Source of the DNA: a virus
Length of the DNA stretch: 22,970 nucleotides
IMG/VR virus record: IMGVR_UViG_3300027971_000234
Span: 1 to 22,970 of that record
Direction: 5' to 3' (one strand)
This document shows, piece after piece, positions 1 to 6,533 of the stretch. The notes beneath the pieces are model-generated. The model did no database searches. It was not told the DNA's origin and saw nothing but the letters and a program-made list of their open reading frames with translations. How positions within the stretch are numbered: position 1 is the first letter of the stretch; each line of letters starts with the position of its first letter. The position numbers and the translations under genes are program-made.

Positions 1-304
1 GTATCCTAGCCAGCACTAGGCCGCCAACTCCAATGACTCCTGCGTATTTTCCGTCTTTGACTTGTGGGTAATTAGAGTCAGGATATTCATCCGCTCTAAC
101 AAATTCCCAACCAGATCTCAATTTGCCGGATATGTTCTTCGTATCATCGAAGCCAACACTTTCAGCTCTTATCCATCTATGTCTAAATCCGTCTGGCGCA
201 GGTGGTGCATCCAGAGATGATGGTGGAGTCCAAACTTTTGGTCTTTCTTTTTTGACCATAGTTTCGCTCGCACGGGAAGTCTTAATATTTTTATCTTTTT
301 CCAT
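1..304 (-). CDS. Virion-associated protein (capsid/decoration-like), 3' end missing
   Basis: About 101 residues are visible before the gene runs off the left edge. The ATG at 304 lies 9 bases after a strong AAGGAGG, and the start follows the scaffold-like gene's stop by 4 bases, so it is the next gene of the virion operon. The reading begins with a Lys-rich stretch (MEKDKNIKTSRASETMVKK), then ERPKVWTPPSSLDAPP, then a segment rich in W, R and D (FRHRWIRAE, GKLRSGWEFVRADEYPD) and a Gly-rich end. I recall this pattern from proteins encoded just before the major capsid gene in marine phages, but the function is not established. It may be a head-associated or DNA-interacting protein. Presence of a gene is certain; the role is inferred from position. 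Confidence 0.75.
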   Translation of the reverse strand, partial: MEKDKNIKTSRASETMVKKERPKVWTPPSSLDAPPAPDGFRHRWIRAESVGFDDTKNISGKLRSGWEFVRADEYPDSNYPQVKDGKYAGVIGVGGLVLARI

Positions 305-308
305 ATGC

Positions 309-1268
309 CTATACCTCCTTCGTGGTTAAATGTTTCGCATATTCTTCAAGTGGCACACCTAATCTTTTAGCAATTGCTACCTGTGAAGGTGTGAGTCTCA
401 CAGTTTTTTTGCGTCCTGTTTGGCTTGGACGTTTCGCCGAAGCTACATTTTGTACAGGTTTATTTGTACTTTCTGTAGATGTATCTTCTTTTATAGCAAA
501 TTTATGCGGAAATTCAAGTCTTATTCTTTTATCAATTTCTGCATAGTATTCGTCACTTCTAGGATCAAATCCTTCCTCTTCAACAATTTTTTTATGTAAA
601 TCAAATGCAGTATAAGTCATTGCTGAATCATTACCAAACCAATTATTTCTAGAAGCCCAATCTTCTGCTTTAGGATCAGTTTGTGGTGTTTGATTTGTTT
701 GTTGAGGAGTTATTGTAACTTCTTTTTCTTTTACAACATCTTGTTGATTAGATTTAAGAGAACCTAATCTAGCTGCTTCTAAAGTTAACTCTGCAATTTG
801 TTGTTGAGCTGAAATTTGAGCGTCAACATCTCCTGCATTGATAGCTGATTTAAGAGCTATTTTTACATTATCTAAACTAGATTTAACTCTATTTTCAAAT
901 TCAGAAACATATCTTTGATCTGTTCTAGATAATCTTGATTCAATCTGTTCTTTTTCTCTTTTAACAGAATGAGCAAAATTAATAGCTTCTTCTTTTTGTC
1001 TTTCAGCTTCTCTAATTTTATGAGTTAATTTAGCAATACGTTTTTTAACGCTCTCGCTATACTCTTCTAACTCATCTTTTTTTTCTACAGGTTTTTCAAC
1101 CTTTGCTTCAACAACAGGTTTTTCTTCCTCTTGTATAACGTCAATCTTCTCTTCCTTTTTTTCTTCTGCAACGACTTTCGTTTGTTCGTTGTTATCCAAT
1201 ATAACTTCAGCGCCTTCTTCCTCGCCGACATCTATCATTGGATCTCTTTTTTTATCTTCCATTGGCAT
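309..1268 (-). CDS. Scaffold-like head assembly protein
   Basis: This 319-aa protein is very highly charged. Residues ~1-65 are acidic and Lys/Glu-rich, ~70-125 read as a long coiled coil (IAKLTHKIREAERQKEEA and onward), and ~130-175 are Ala/Leu helical. A Gln/Thr-rich linker follows, and the end is basic (KKTVRLTPSQVAIAKRLGV) with a helix-turn-helix look. That build, an acidic coiled-coil body plus a short basic C-terminal helix that could dock on capsid protein, is typical of phage scaffolding proteins, and the position between portal and the expected capsid gene agrees. AGGAGG stands 4 bases before the chosen ATG and 10 before a second ATG two codons on, so either could be used. The scaffold role is inferred from composition and synteny; there is no catalytic motif. 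Confidence 0.75.
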   Translation of the reverse strand: MPMEDKKRDPMIDVGEEEGAEVILDNNEQTKVVAEEKKEEKIDVIQEEEKPVVEAKVEKPVEKKDELEEYSESVKKRIAKLTHKIREAERQKEEAINFAHSVKREKEQIESRLSRTDQRYVSEFENRVKSSLDNVKIALKSAINAGDVDAQISAQQQIAELTLEAARLGSLKSNQQDVVKEKEVTITPQQTNQTPQTDPKAEDWASRNNWFGNDSAMTYTAFDLHKKIVEEEGFDPRSDEYYAEIDKRIRLEFPHKFAIKEDTSTESTNKPVQNVASAKRPSQTGRKKTVRLTPSQVAIAKRLGVPLEEYAKHLTTKEV

Positions 1269-1282
1269 AGTGCCTCCTATGT

Positions 1283-1762
1283 TTAAATATGATGAAGAAC
1301 ATCTTCAGGATTTTTAATAGTCCCAAGTACTTCGTCATCGTTTAGTAGTCGCACTTCTCCACCCTCTATTGGTAATCTCGATCCAGCATAACGAGCAAAA
1401 ATTACCCAATCTCCTTTTTTACACCATGGACCTTTTGGATAACGTTCTTTATCATAGTACGCTAATGGTCCAATTTTTAATACATAGCCACAGTTTGTAG
1501 CTATTCTTAATTTATCTAATGATTCTTGTGCAATGATAATTCCACCTTTAGTTTTATCTTTAGGTGTAAATGGTAATACTAATAATCTCCAACCAGATGG
1601 TTCAGGTAAGCCATCAACTAATGATTCAGAAATGTTTTCTGCTCTTATAGTTTTATCTTCAATTTTTTTATTTTCTTCTTGATATTTTTCTTCTAAACCT
1701 AGAACGGTTTTAGGTATTTCATTTGACTGAACATCAGTCGAGTTTAATAACGTTTCCAGCAT
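1283..1762 (-). CDS. groES: Phage GroES-like co-chaperonin (Cpn10)
   Basis: This 159-aa protein has a Cpn10 fold in residues ~51-150: PSGWRLLVLPFTPKDKTKGG, then GIII as the mobile-loop-like segment (~71-80), VLKIGPLAY, KKGDWVIFARYAG (~116-127), and a final strand VLGTIKNPEDV. These match GroES landmarks: the hydrophobic mobile-loop tip that binds GroEL, the G-V-x-x-I/V-G core and K-x-G-D-x-V-x-F. It carries an extra N-terminal ~50 residues (Glu/Lys-rich) not found in bacterial GroES, which is usually ~95-100 aa. The roof loop has a long YYDKERYPKGPW insert. It would replace or modify the host cofactor during capsid folding, as T4 gp31 does for gp23; its place just before the scaffold and capsid genes supports this. 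The gene overlaps the 3' end of the 73-aa gene by 29 bases. Confidence 0.9.
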   Translation of the reverse strand: MLETLLNSTDVQSNEIPKTVLGLEEKYQEENKKIEDKTIRAENISESLVDGLPEPSGWRLLVLPFTPKDKTKGGIIIAQESLDKLRIATNCGYVLKIGPLAYYDKERYPKGPWCKKGDWVIFARYAGSRLPIEGGEVRLLNDDEVLGTIKNPEDVLHHI

Positions 1763-1955
1763 CTTGTTTTAGCTCCTTTGTGTTTAGCAGGTTAGAGATT
1801 TCCTGTAATAAAAATTCGTAAGTACGAATTTGTCCAAGTATATACTTGTATTCTTCCATATTGTCAACACCACCTGAAGTAATCATGGTTGTTAAATTAG
1901 CCAACTGGGCCTTCATATATCTTTGTAATTTACTTGCTACGTCTACTGTTTCCAT
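1734..1955 (-). CDS. Small conserved head-operon protein, unknown function
   Basis: A 73-aa, mostly helical protein. Recognisable segments are VASKLQRYMKAQLANLTTMI, SGGVDNMEEYKYILGQIRTY and EFLLQEISNLL. Two amphipathic helices joined by a Gly-Gly turn suggest an oligomerising helical hairpin. No catalytic, metal or membrane motif is visible. I recall similar short proteins at the same place in other marine phages, directly ahead of the GroES gene, but no function has been assigned to my knowledge. The reading frame overlaps the GroES-like gene by 29 bases, suggesting coupled translation. It could be a head-completion or connector accessory; that is only positional inference. Confidence 0.7.
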   Translation of the reverse strand: METVDVASKLQRYMKAQLANLTTMITSGGVDNMEEYKYILGQIRTYEFLLQEISNLLNTKELKQDAGNVIKLD

Positions 1956-1979
1956 TCTCTTCTCCTTTTGTTAGTTATA

Positions 1980-2363
1980 TTAACAATTCCACTTACGTAG
2001 GGATTTATTAATTCTTGAATTTGGATCTCTTGCTGTCTTTGCAGATGTTAATCTTTTCTTCATTCCAGACATTCTGGCACAGAATGATTTTCTTCTATTA
2101 GCAGATTTTGAACCTGGTTTTAATTTAGAGGGTTTAGTAGTTACTGCCATTGATAATTTAGAACCTGGGTTTGCAGCTCTATAAGATGCAATACCTTTTT
2201 TATTTAATCCACCTGATTCAGATTTACCTTCTTTTCTTTGCCATGCAGGAGTTCCACCTTTTGCAAATTTATCTCTTATTTTTAAACTAAATTTACATTC
2301 TGGATCTCTACCAGCGCAATTTTTAAAAGCCATTCCTTTGCCTTTTAAAGATATATCGCCCAT
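1980..2363 (-). CDS. DUF6321-like basic small protein
   Basis: This 127-aa Lys/Arg/Ser-rich protein reads GGLNKKGIASYRAANPGSKL in the middle, then KPSKLKPGSKSANRRKSFCA, ARMSGMKKRL and a terminal DPNSRINKSLRKWNC. The order GGL-x-x-KG-x-x-SY-R, K-S-x-x-RRKSFCARM-x-G and D-P-N-S-R-x-x-x-x-L-x-x-W-x-C is the pattern I associate with DUF6321, seen in many aquatic phages. Conserved Cys residues and strong positive charge suggest nucleic acid binding or a virion role, but none is demonstrated. The ATG shares one base with the stop of the upstream 90-aa gene, so the two are tightly coupled. Family assignment is from memory of the motif. Confidence 0.75.
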   Translation of the reverse strand: MGDISLKGKGMAFKNCAGRDPECKFSLKIRDKFAKGGTPAWQRKEGKSESGGLNKKGIASYRAANPGSKLSMAVTTKPSKLKPGSKSANRRKSFCARMSGMKKRLTSAKTARDPNSRINKSLRKWNC

Positions 2364-2635
2364 TATACTAATCCTCCATTACTCATTTTTCTTCTTGAAA
2401 ATGTTGGAACATTTGTAGGTTTAGGTCCTGTATTACCAGCGGCTCTTTTTCTTGTAACTGCTGATCTTCTTTGACCTTCTGACATTGATCTAGCTTTGGC
2501 TAGTGGTACACATTTTGGATAACCTTTTCTTTTTTCACCTTTGGATCTTCCACAAGGAGCAAATGATCCATCTTTTCTTTTAGATCCAATATCTACCCAT
2601 TTCTCTTGAACCCATGCGCGAAGACCTTTAGCCAT
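2363..2635 (-). CDS. DUF5872-like basic small protein
   Basis: A 90-aa basic protein with LRAWVQEKWVDIGSKRKDGS, CGRSKGEKRKGYPKCVPLAK and ARSMSEGQRRSAVTRKRAA. The W-V-x-I-x-S-K-x-K-D-G-x-x-x-x-CGRSKG-x-KR-x-x-YPKC-x-P core matches my memory of DUF5872, short proteins in large and marine viruses. The two Cys residues flanking the Gly/Lys turn could bind zinc or form a disulphide; this is speculation. The C-terminal RRKMSNGGLV carries the Gly-Gly-hydrophobic tail motif that recurs across this gene cluster. It lies between two other small basic proteins and shares one base with the downstream DUF6321-like gene. Function unknown; a virion or DNA-associated role is possible. Confidence 0.7.
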   Translation of the reverse strand: MAKGLRAWVQEKWVDIGSKRKDGSFAPCGRSKGEKRKGYPKCVPLAKARSMSEGQRRSAVTRKRAAGNTGPKPTNVPTFSRRKMSNGGLV

Positions 2636-2636
2636 A

Positions 2637-2948
2637 TTAATATTTCTTTGTAACTTTTCTTCTGTTATCTAAAACACCACCACAACCTTTGGCAACACCA
2701 CCTTGTTTATAATTGGATACCATTTTTCTTTGTTGTGAAAGATTTGTTTTATTTTTAGTAATAACTTTTTTTCTTTTATCTAAAGTTGCACCTGCAGAAA
2801 GCATTCCACCATCAGCTTTATTTTTTCTACCTCCTGGAACTATTTTTCCAGAACAAACTGCGCTCGCGTACATGTTTGCATACGCGCTAGGGTACACTTT
2901 AAATTTTGCTTTTGCTGCAGCTTTTCCTCTGGCACAAAGTTTAGCCAT
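2637..2948 (-). CDS. Small basic LCARGKAAAKAKF-type virion-cluster protein
   Basis: This 103-aa Lys/Ala/Gly-rich protein starts MAKLCARGKAAAKAKFKVYP, followed by SAYANMYASAVCSGKIVPGG and a Lys-rich tail. The N-terminal pattern LCARGKAAAK-F-x-V-Y-P-S-A-Y-A-N-x-Y-A-x-x-V-C is one I recognise from structural clusters of aquatic phages; it is usually left as hypothetical. Two Cys and dense Lys suggest a nucleic acid or capsid contact. Three Gly-Gly-hydrophobic motifs (ADGGMLSAG, KQGGVAKG, CGGVLD) follow, resembling those of its neighbours. The stop of the 92-aa gene and this ATG share one base. Function not known. Confidence 0.7.
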   Translation of the reverse strand: MAKLCARGKAAAKAKFKVYPSAYANMYASAVCSGKIVPGGRKNKADGGMLSAGATLDKRKKVITKNKTNLSQQRKMVSNYKQGGVAKGCGGVLDNRRKVTKKY

Positions 2949-3226
2949 TACTTTTTACTTTTTTTTGTCATCTTACCTGATTTAATTTCTTTAAATCCTT
3001 TTCTCTCCATTTTAGTTTCTTTTGCTTCCATTGCCATAGATTCAGCGCCTTCATGAGCCATAGATTCGTCCATAATCATTCCGCCTTTTTTCTTAATAAC
3101 ACCTCTACCTTTTAAAATATCTTTAAAAGTTACTTTACCATCTCCAGTTAAATCTGGAAATTTACCTTTAGCCATTCCACCTTTTTTAAGTGATTGTCTT
3201 GGTCTTATTTTATAATCGTTTCTCAT
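2948..3226 (-). CDS. Small protein with EF-hand/dockerin-like calcium loop
   Basis: A 92-aa Lys-rich protein. Residues 25-36, DLTGDGKVTFKD, fit a 12-residue calcium loop: D at 1, T at 3, D at 5, G at 6, K at 7, T at 9, D at 12. This is closer to dockerin loops than to a classic EF hand with Glu at 12. Only one loop is present, so a pair would need dimerisation. The motif is flanked by Gly-Gly-Met motifs (KKGGMAKGK, KKKGGMIMD), and a Met/Glu/Lys-rich tail follows. I recall such one-loop proteins in other marine phage head operons. A calcium-binding virion or assembly role is plausible in sea water but not shown. Confidence 0.65.
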   Translation of the reverse strand: MRNDYKIRPRQSLKKGGMAKGKFPDLTGDGKVTFKDILKGRGVIKKKGGMIMDESMAHEGAESMAMEAKETKMERKGFKEIKSGKMTKKSKK

Positions 3227-3235
3227 GTTATATCC

Positions 3236-3664
3236 TTATCCGTTTTCTTGATTGTTATTTACCGGTTTGTTCGCCATAGTGCGTGCAACCGATTCCGCGC
3301 TTCTGCCCACCACATAACCTCCGAGACCTATTTGTAATAATGTCCAAACATCTCCTGGAAGAGTTATAGTGATAGAAGCTTTAAAAAAAAATAATAGTAA
3401 GGGTCCTAATATATAATTCCATACTAATATAAAAATTAATACATACATTAATAAAGGTCTCCAGCTAGATGCGAACCAGCCCGCTTTGGCTTCTGCTTCA
3501 ATAATTTTTGCTGCAGCTTGTAATTCTTGTGTATTAGATTGTAGTAATTGAGTTTGTAAATCTGCTTTTAATTTTGCTTGTAAATCTTTATCAGGAACTG
3601 ATTTTTCAATTGTATTAAATAAAATTTTAGCTAAAGGTGCAATAGCTCCAAGCATTGGTAACAT
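3236..3664 (-). CDS. Three-TM-type holin
   Basis: This 142-aa membrane protein has a hydrophobic start (MLPMLGAIAPLAKILFNTI), an amphipathic helix (~20-62, KLKADLQTQLLQSNTQELQA, then EAEAKAGWFASSWRPL), a long TM stretch (~70-95, LLMYVLIFILVWNYILGPLL) and a last hydrophobic segment (~104-120, WTLLQIGLGGYVVGRS). The E-A-x-A-x-x-W-x-x-S-x-WRP-L-x-M sequence before the membrane stretch is characteristic of the 3TM holin family first described in gene transfer agents. It would form membrane lesions that release or activate the lysis enzyme at the end of infection. The partner is probably the muralytic protein at 18734-19291, which lies far away in another operon. It sits 3 bases after the upstream stop. 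Confidence 0.8.
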   Translation of the reverse strand: MLPMLGAIAPLAKILFNTIEKSVPDKDLQAKLKADLQTQLLQSNTQELQAAAKIIEAEAKAGWFASSWRPLLMYVLIFILVWNYILGPLLLFFFKASITITLPGDVWTLLQIGLGGYVVGRSAESVARTMANKPVNNNQENG

Positions 3665-3667
3665 TTC

Positions 3668-4027
3668 TTAATACCACTTTGCTTTACGCTTTTTCTCTGG
3701 AAGCATTGCTCTTTGTCCACCAACTTGTTCAAGTTGTGTTTCTTGTGGATTAGTCATTTCAACTTCAACTGCTTGTGCATAACCGTCACTATTTAAAAAT
3801 TGTGAATGGTTAACTTGATTACCAAATTCTGATCTTGATGTGCCATTTACTGAACCACCTTTTGCCATTGGCTTTCTAGACTGACCTGCTTCTGATAATG
3901 CAATTGCGATTGCTTGTTTTGGGCTTTTTACTTTTTTTGAAGATTGACCTATATTAAGTTCTCCTCTTTTAAATTCTCTCATAACTTTACCAACTTTTTT
4001 TTGGCTTGGTGTCATTAATTTTTTCAT
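3668..4027 (-). CDS. DUF6496-like small protein
   Basis: A 119-aa protein with the N-terminal core KKVGKVMREFKRGELNIGQS, then KKVKSPKQAIAIALSEAG (~35-52). This K-V-x-K-V-M-x-E-F-K-x-G-x-L-x-x-G-x-S plus KQAIAIALSEAG pattern is what I know as DUF6496, found in phages and some bacterial genomes. Two helices joined by a basic loop suggest a small DNA- or protein-binding module. It is followed by an MAKGGSVNG motif, a Gln/Glu-rich stretch and a basic C terminus (PEKKRKAKWY). It comes directly after the portal gene and before the holin. Function unknown; the family match is from memory. Confidence 0.75.
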   Translation of the reverse strand: MKKLMTPSQKKVGKVMREFKRGELNIGQSSKKVKSPKQAIAIALSEAGQSRKPMAKGGSVNGTSRSEFGNQVNHSQFLNSDGYAQAVEVEMTNPQETQLEQVGGQRAMLPEKKRKAKWY

Positions 4028-4083
4028 AATAATATCCTTGGTGTTTATATATACTAATATCTAAAATACCACAATACTGGTTA

Positions 4084-6531
4084 TTAGCCAGTAATTATTT
4101 TAGCGTTTTGCATGCCTTGTTTAGCAAGATCTACGCCTATTTTTAACTTTGTCAAATCATCTGTTTGTTCAAGTTTTTCATCGGCTACTTGTCTATTAGA
4201 CATAACTTTTAACTTATCTAGATTTATTCTATCTTCAGATTCTTTTTTCTTACGCTCATTCTCCATAGCTCTTAAATCAATCTCTCTAGATTTTAACTGA
4301 ACTAATGGATCATTATTCATACCATCATTAATCTTATTTTCTTCAGTCATATAATCTTTAGTCATTTCAGCAATTAGTTTTGCTTTTCTAGATTCAATAG
4401 CTTGTGTCATTTGTTGAACTTGTAATTGTAATTGTGGATTCATTTGTGCTTGTTGTTGCATTGATTGTAATTGCATTAACTCTTTAGAAAACTCTAATTG
4501 AATTTGTTCTTGAGCCATTACTGAAATATGTTCTAGAACATTCTTTTGAATAATACCCATTGCCATAGGATTATTTTTAATCATGTTTAATTGCATAAAG
4601 TTTAAATGCGCTTCAATGTGTGCAGTATGATCTTGTCCAGCAAATGCTTGAAAAGGTTGTCCCGTCATGGCATTGATATGTTCCATAGAAGGATCCATCG
4701 GTAAAGGTTGTTGTGGTGGAGGTAATATTAAATCAATATTCTTAACTCCAATCGCTTCATACATTGTTCTGTAAACTTGATACAAGTTATGCATTTGTGG
4801 ATTAGACATTGCAAGTTGCATTTCAGTTTGTGCTAAATTAATTCTTTGTGTTTGTGAAAATATATTTGGATCTGCAACAGGTAAAATATCAATCTTATCA
4901 TCAAAGTCAGCAGCTTTAATTTCTCTTGTTCCACCTACAACATCATACGGATAATTAGGAGGTAAGTAAGTTGCAAATACTTTTGCTAATAATTCAAATT
5001 CATTTTTAAGTGAAGCATATAATCTTTTATGAATTGCTGACATCACCCTCGATCCGCGCTCCAATAATGCCATCGTCGTACCCACAGCAGCGTTTTGATT
5101 ACCATCACCCACTTGCATATCTGCGATGGACGCGAATCGTTGACCTGCTTGAACCACAATACCCATCAGTTGTAATAAAGTTCCTGAAGGTTCTTTAAAG
5201 GGAAGAGGCATAAATGCATCTCTTAAATTTCCACCGGGTGCATCTACATCTCTAAATTCTCCAGGTTGAATAGGTTGTGCATCATCTCTTACACGAATAC
5301 CTCGCATTTTAAATCCAGAGGGTAAATTAGATAATGTTCCTGCATCTAGTAATTGTCTTAATGCTTGAGTTGCAGTTCGTGATAATCCACCAATCATGTG
5401 AATTAAACCAAAACCATAAAATCCAAGTCCTGGTAAAAATTTAAAGTGTACAAAGTAATTAGTTTTATTTTTTAGCGGATCGTCGGACTTATAATTTCTT
5501 CTTATAGATAAAACATCTCGTGATGATTCTTCAATCGTTACAACGTAAGGAAGTTTAATTCCTGTGGGCTCACCCGTTTGAAGATCTTTATCTTCAAAAC
5601 CTTCTATATCTAAATTAACGTGACATTCTAAAAGAGTGTAAATATTATCTTGTCTTTCAATTCTAACACCTTCTAGTTCACGTTCTTTTTCTTTTATTGG
5701 ATCTGTTTTAGTTGCGGGTTGACCTAGCTCTACATCTTTATAAAAACCACTTACTTGTTGCTTACGTAAATCATTTTCAGAAATTTTTAATACGTGAATA
5801 ATAGCATCTGCATCTTCTAATGAAGTTGCTGAATAAGGAACGATTAAATCTTCTGCAGGTATAAATTTAGATACCGCTCGTCCAAGGATTGCATCGTAAT
5901 AAACTTTTTTAAAAGTAGATCCTGATAGCGGTAAGTAAAATAACATCTGATCAAATTCTGGTTCATACTCTTTCATAACAGTCATGATTTGATAGTTCAT
6001 GAAATCTCTAACTCGTTCTGATTGTTGTTCTTTTTGTGAATCTATTTTACCTACGATTTGAGTTCTAACAGGCCCATCTGCTGGTAATAATTCTTTATAA
6101 GCTTGTGATTGAAATTGTGTTACTGATTCTGCAAGAACTGGATGTGTTACACCTGATGCATTATTAAAAGGTTCAGTTCTTCTTTCATATTTAAAACCTA
6201 ATAGTTCAAGACCATTCGTATATGCTGTTTCCCAATCTTGTCGTGAAGATCTATAATCTTTGTATTGTCCTTCTAATTCAGATCCTATTTCTGTTAAAAT
6301 ACTTTCATCTAAAAGTTCTGCTAAATTTGCATAGTGATCTTCACCTCCTTGAGGAGCTGCAGCACTTGGATCAAAAGAAATTTCTGCACCACCATCTTCA
6401 TCCATATTAATTTCAACAGATGGATCTTGTGCTTGTTCTACTTGTTCTTGAATAGTTTGATCAACTTCAGTTTGACCTGGAATTTCAATAGTAGTTTTTG
6501 TATTGGGTAATGACTTATCGATTTCTGCCAT
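4084..6531 (-). CDS. Portal protein (P22-like type)
   Basis: This 815-aa protein is the dodecameric portal candidate, the ring through which TerL pumps DNA. After an acidic ~60-residue start come a conserved crown and wing region (TEPFNNASGVTHPVLAESVT; ELLPADGPVRTQIVG ~148-162), RVRDFMNYQIMTVMKEYEPEF, then DQMLFYLPLSGSTFKKVYYD and FIPAEDLIVPYSATSLEDAD. The middle holds HFKFLPGLGFYGFGLIHMIG and ALRQLLDAGTLSNLPSGFKM, a signature I associate with P22-type portals in marine podoviruses. The C-terminal ~200 residues are Gln/Met-rich and strongly helical, fitting a barrel or tail-facing helix. Length and order (TerL, one unknown, portal) fit. The ATG is just after the stop of the 605-aa gene (2-base gap), so they are cotranscribed. 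Confidence 0.9.
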   Translation of the reverse strand: MAEIDKSLPNTKTTIEIPGQTEVDQTIQEQVEQAQDPSVEINMDEDGGAEISFDPSAAAPQGGEDHYANLAELLDESILTEIGSELEGQYKDYRSSRQDWETAYTNGLELLGFKYERRTEPFNNASGVTHPVLAESVTQFQSQAYKELLPADGPVRTQIVGKIDSQKEQQSERVRDFMNYQIMTVMKEYEPEFDQMLFYLPLSGSTFKKVYYDAILGRAVSKFIPAEDLIVPYSATSLEDADAIIHVLKISENDLRKQQVSGFYKDVELGQPATKTDPIKEKERELEGVRIERQDNIYTLLECHVNLDIEGFEDKDLQTGEPTGIKLPYVVTIEESSRDVLSIRRNYKSDDPLKNKTNYFVHFKFLPGLGFYGFGLIHMIGGLSRTATQALRQLLDAGTLSNLPSGFKMRGIRVRDDAQPIQPGEFRDVDAPGGNLRDAFMPLPFKEPSGTLLQLMGIVVQAGQRFASIADMQVGDGNQNAAVGTTMALLERGSRVMSAIHKRLYASLKNEFELLAKVFATYLPPNYPYDVVGGTREIKAADFDDKIDILPVADPNIFSQTQRINLAQTEMQLAMSNPQMHNLYQVYRTMYEAIGVKNIDLILPPPQQPLPMDPSMEHINAMTGQPFQAFAGQDHTAHIEAHLNFMQLNMIKNNPMAMGIIQKNVLEHISVMAQEQIQLEFSKELMQLQSMQQQAQMNPQLQLQVQQMTQAIESRKAKLIAEMTKDYMTEENKINDGMNNDPLVQLKSREIDLRAMENERKKKESEDRINLDKLKVMSNRQVADEKLEQTDDLTKLKIGVDLAKQGMQNAKIITG

Positions 6532-6533
6532 GA

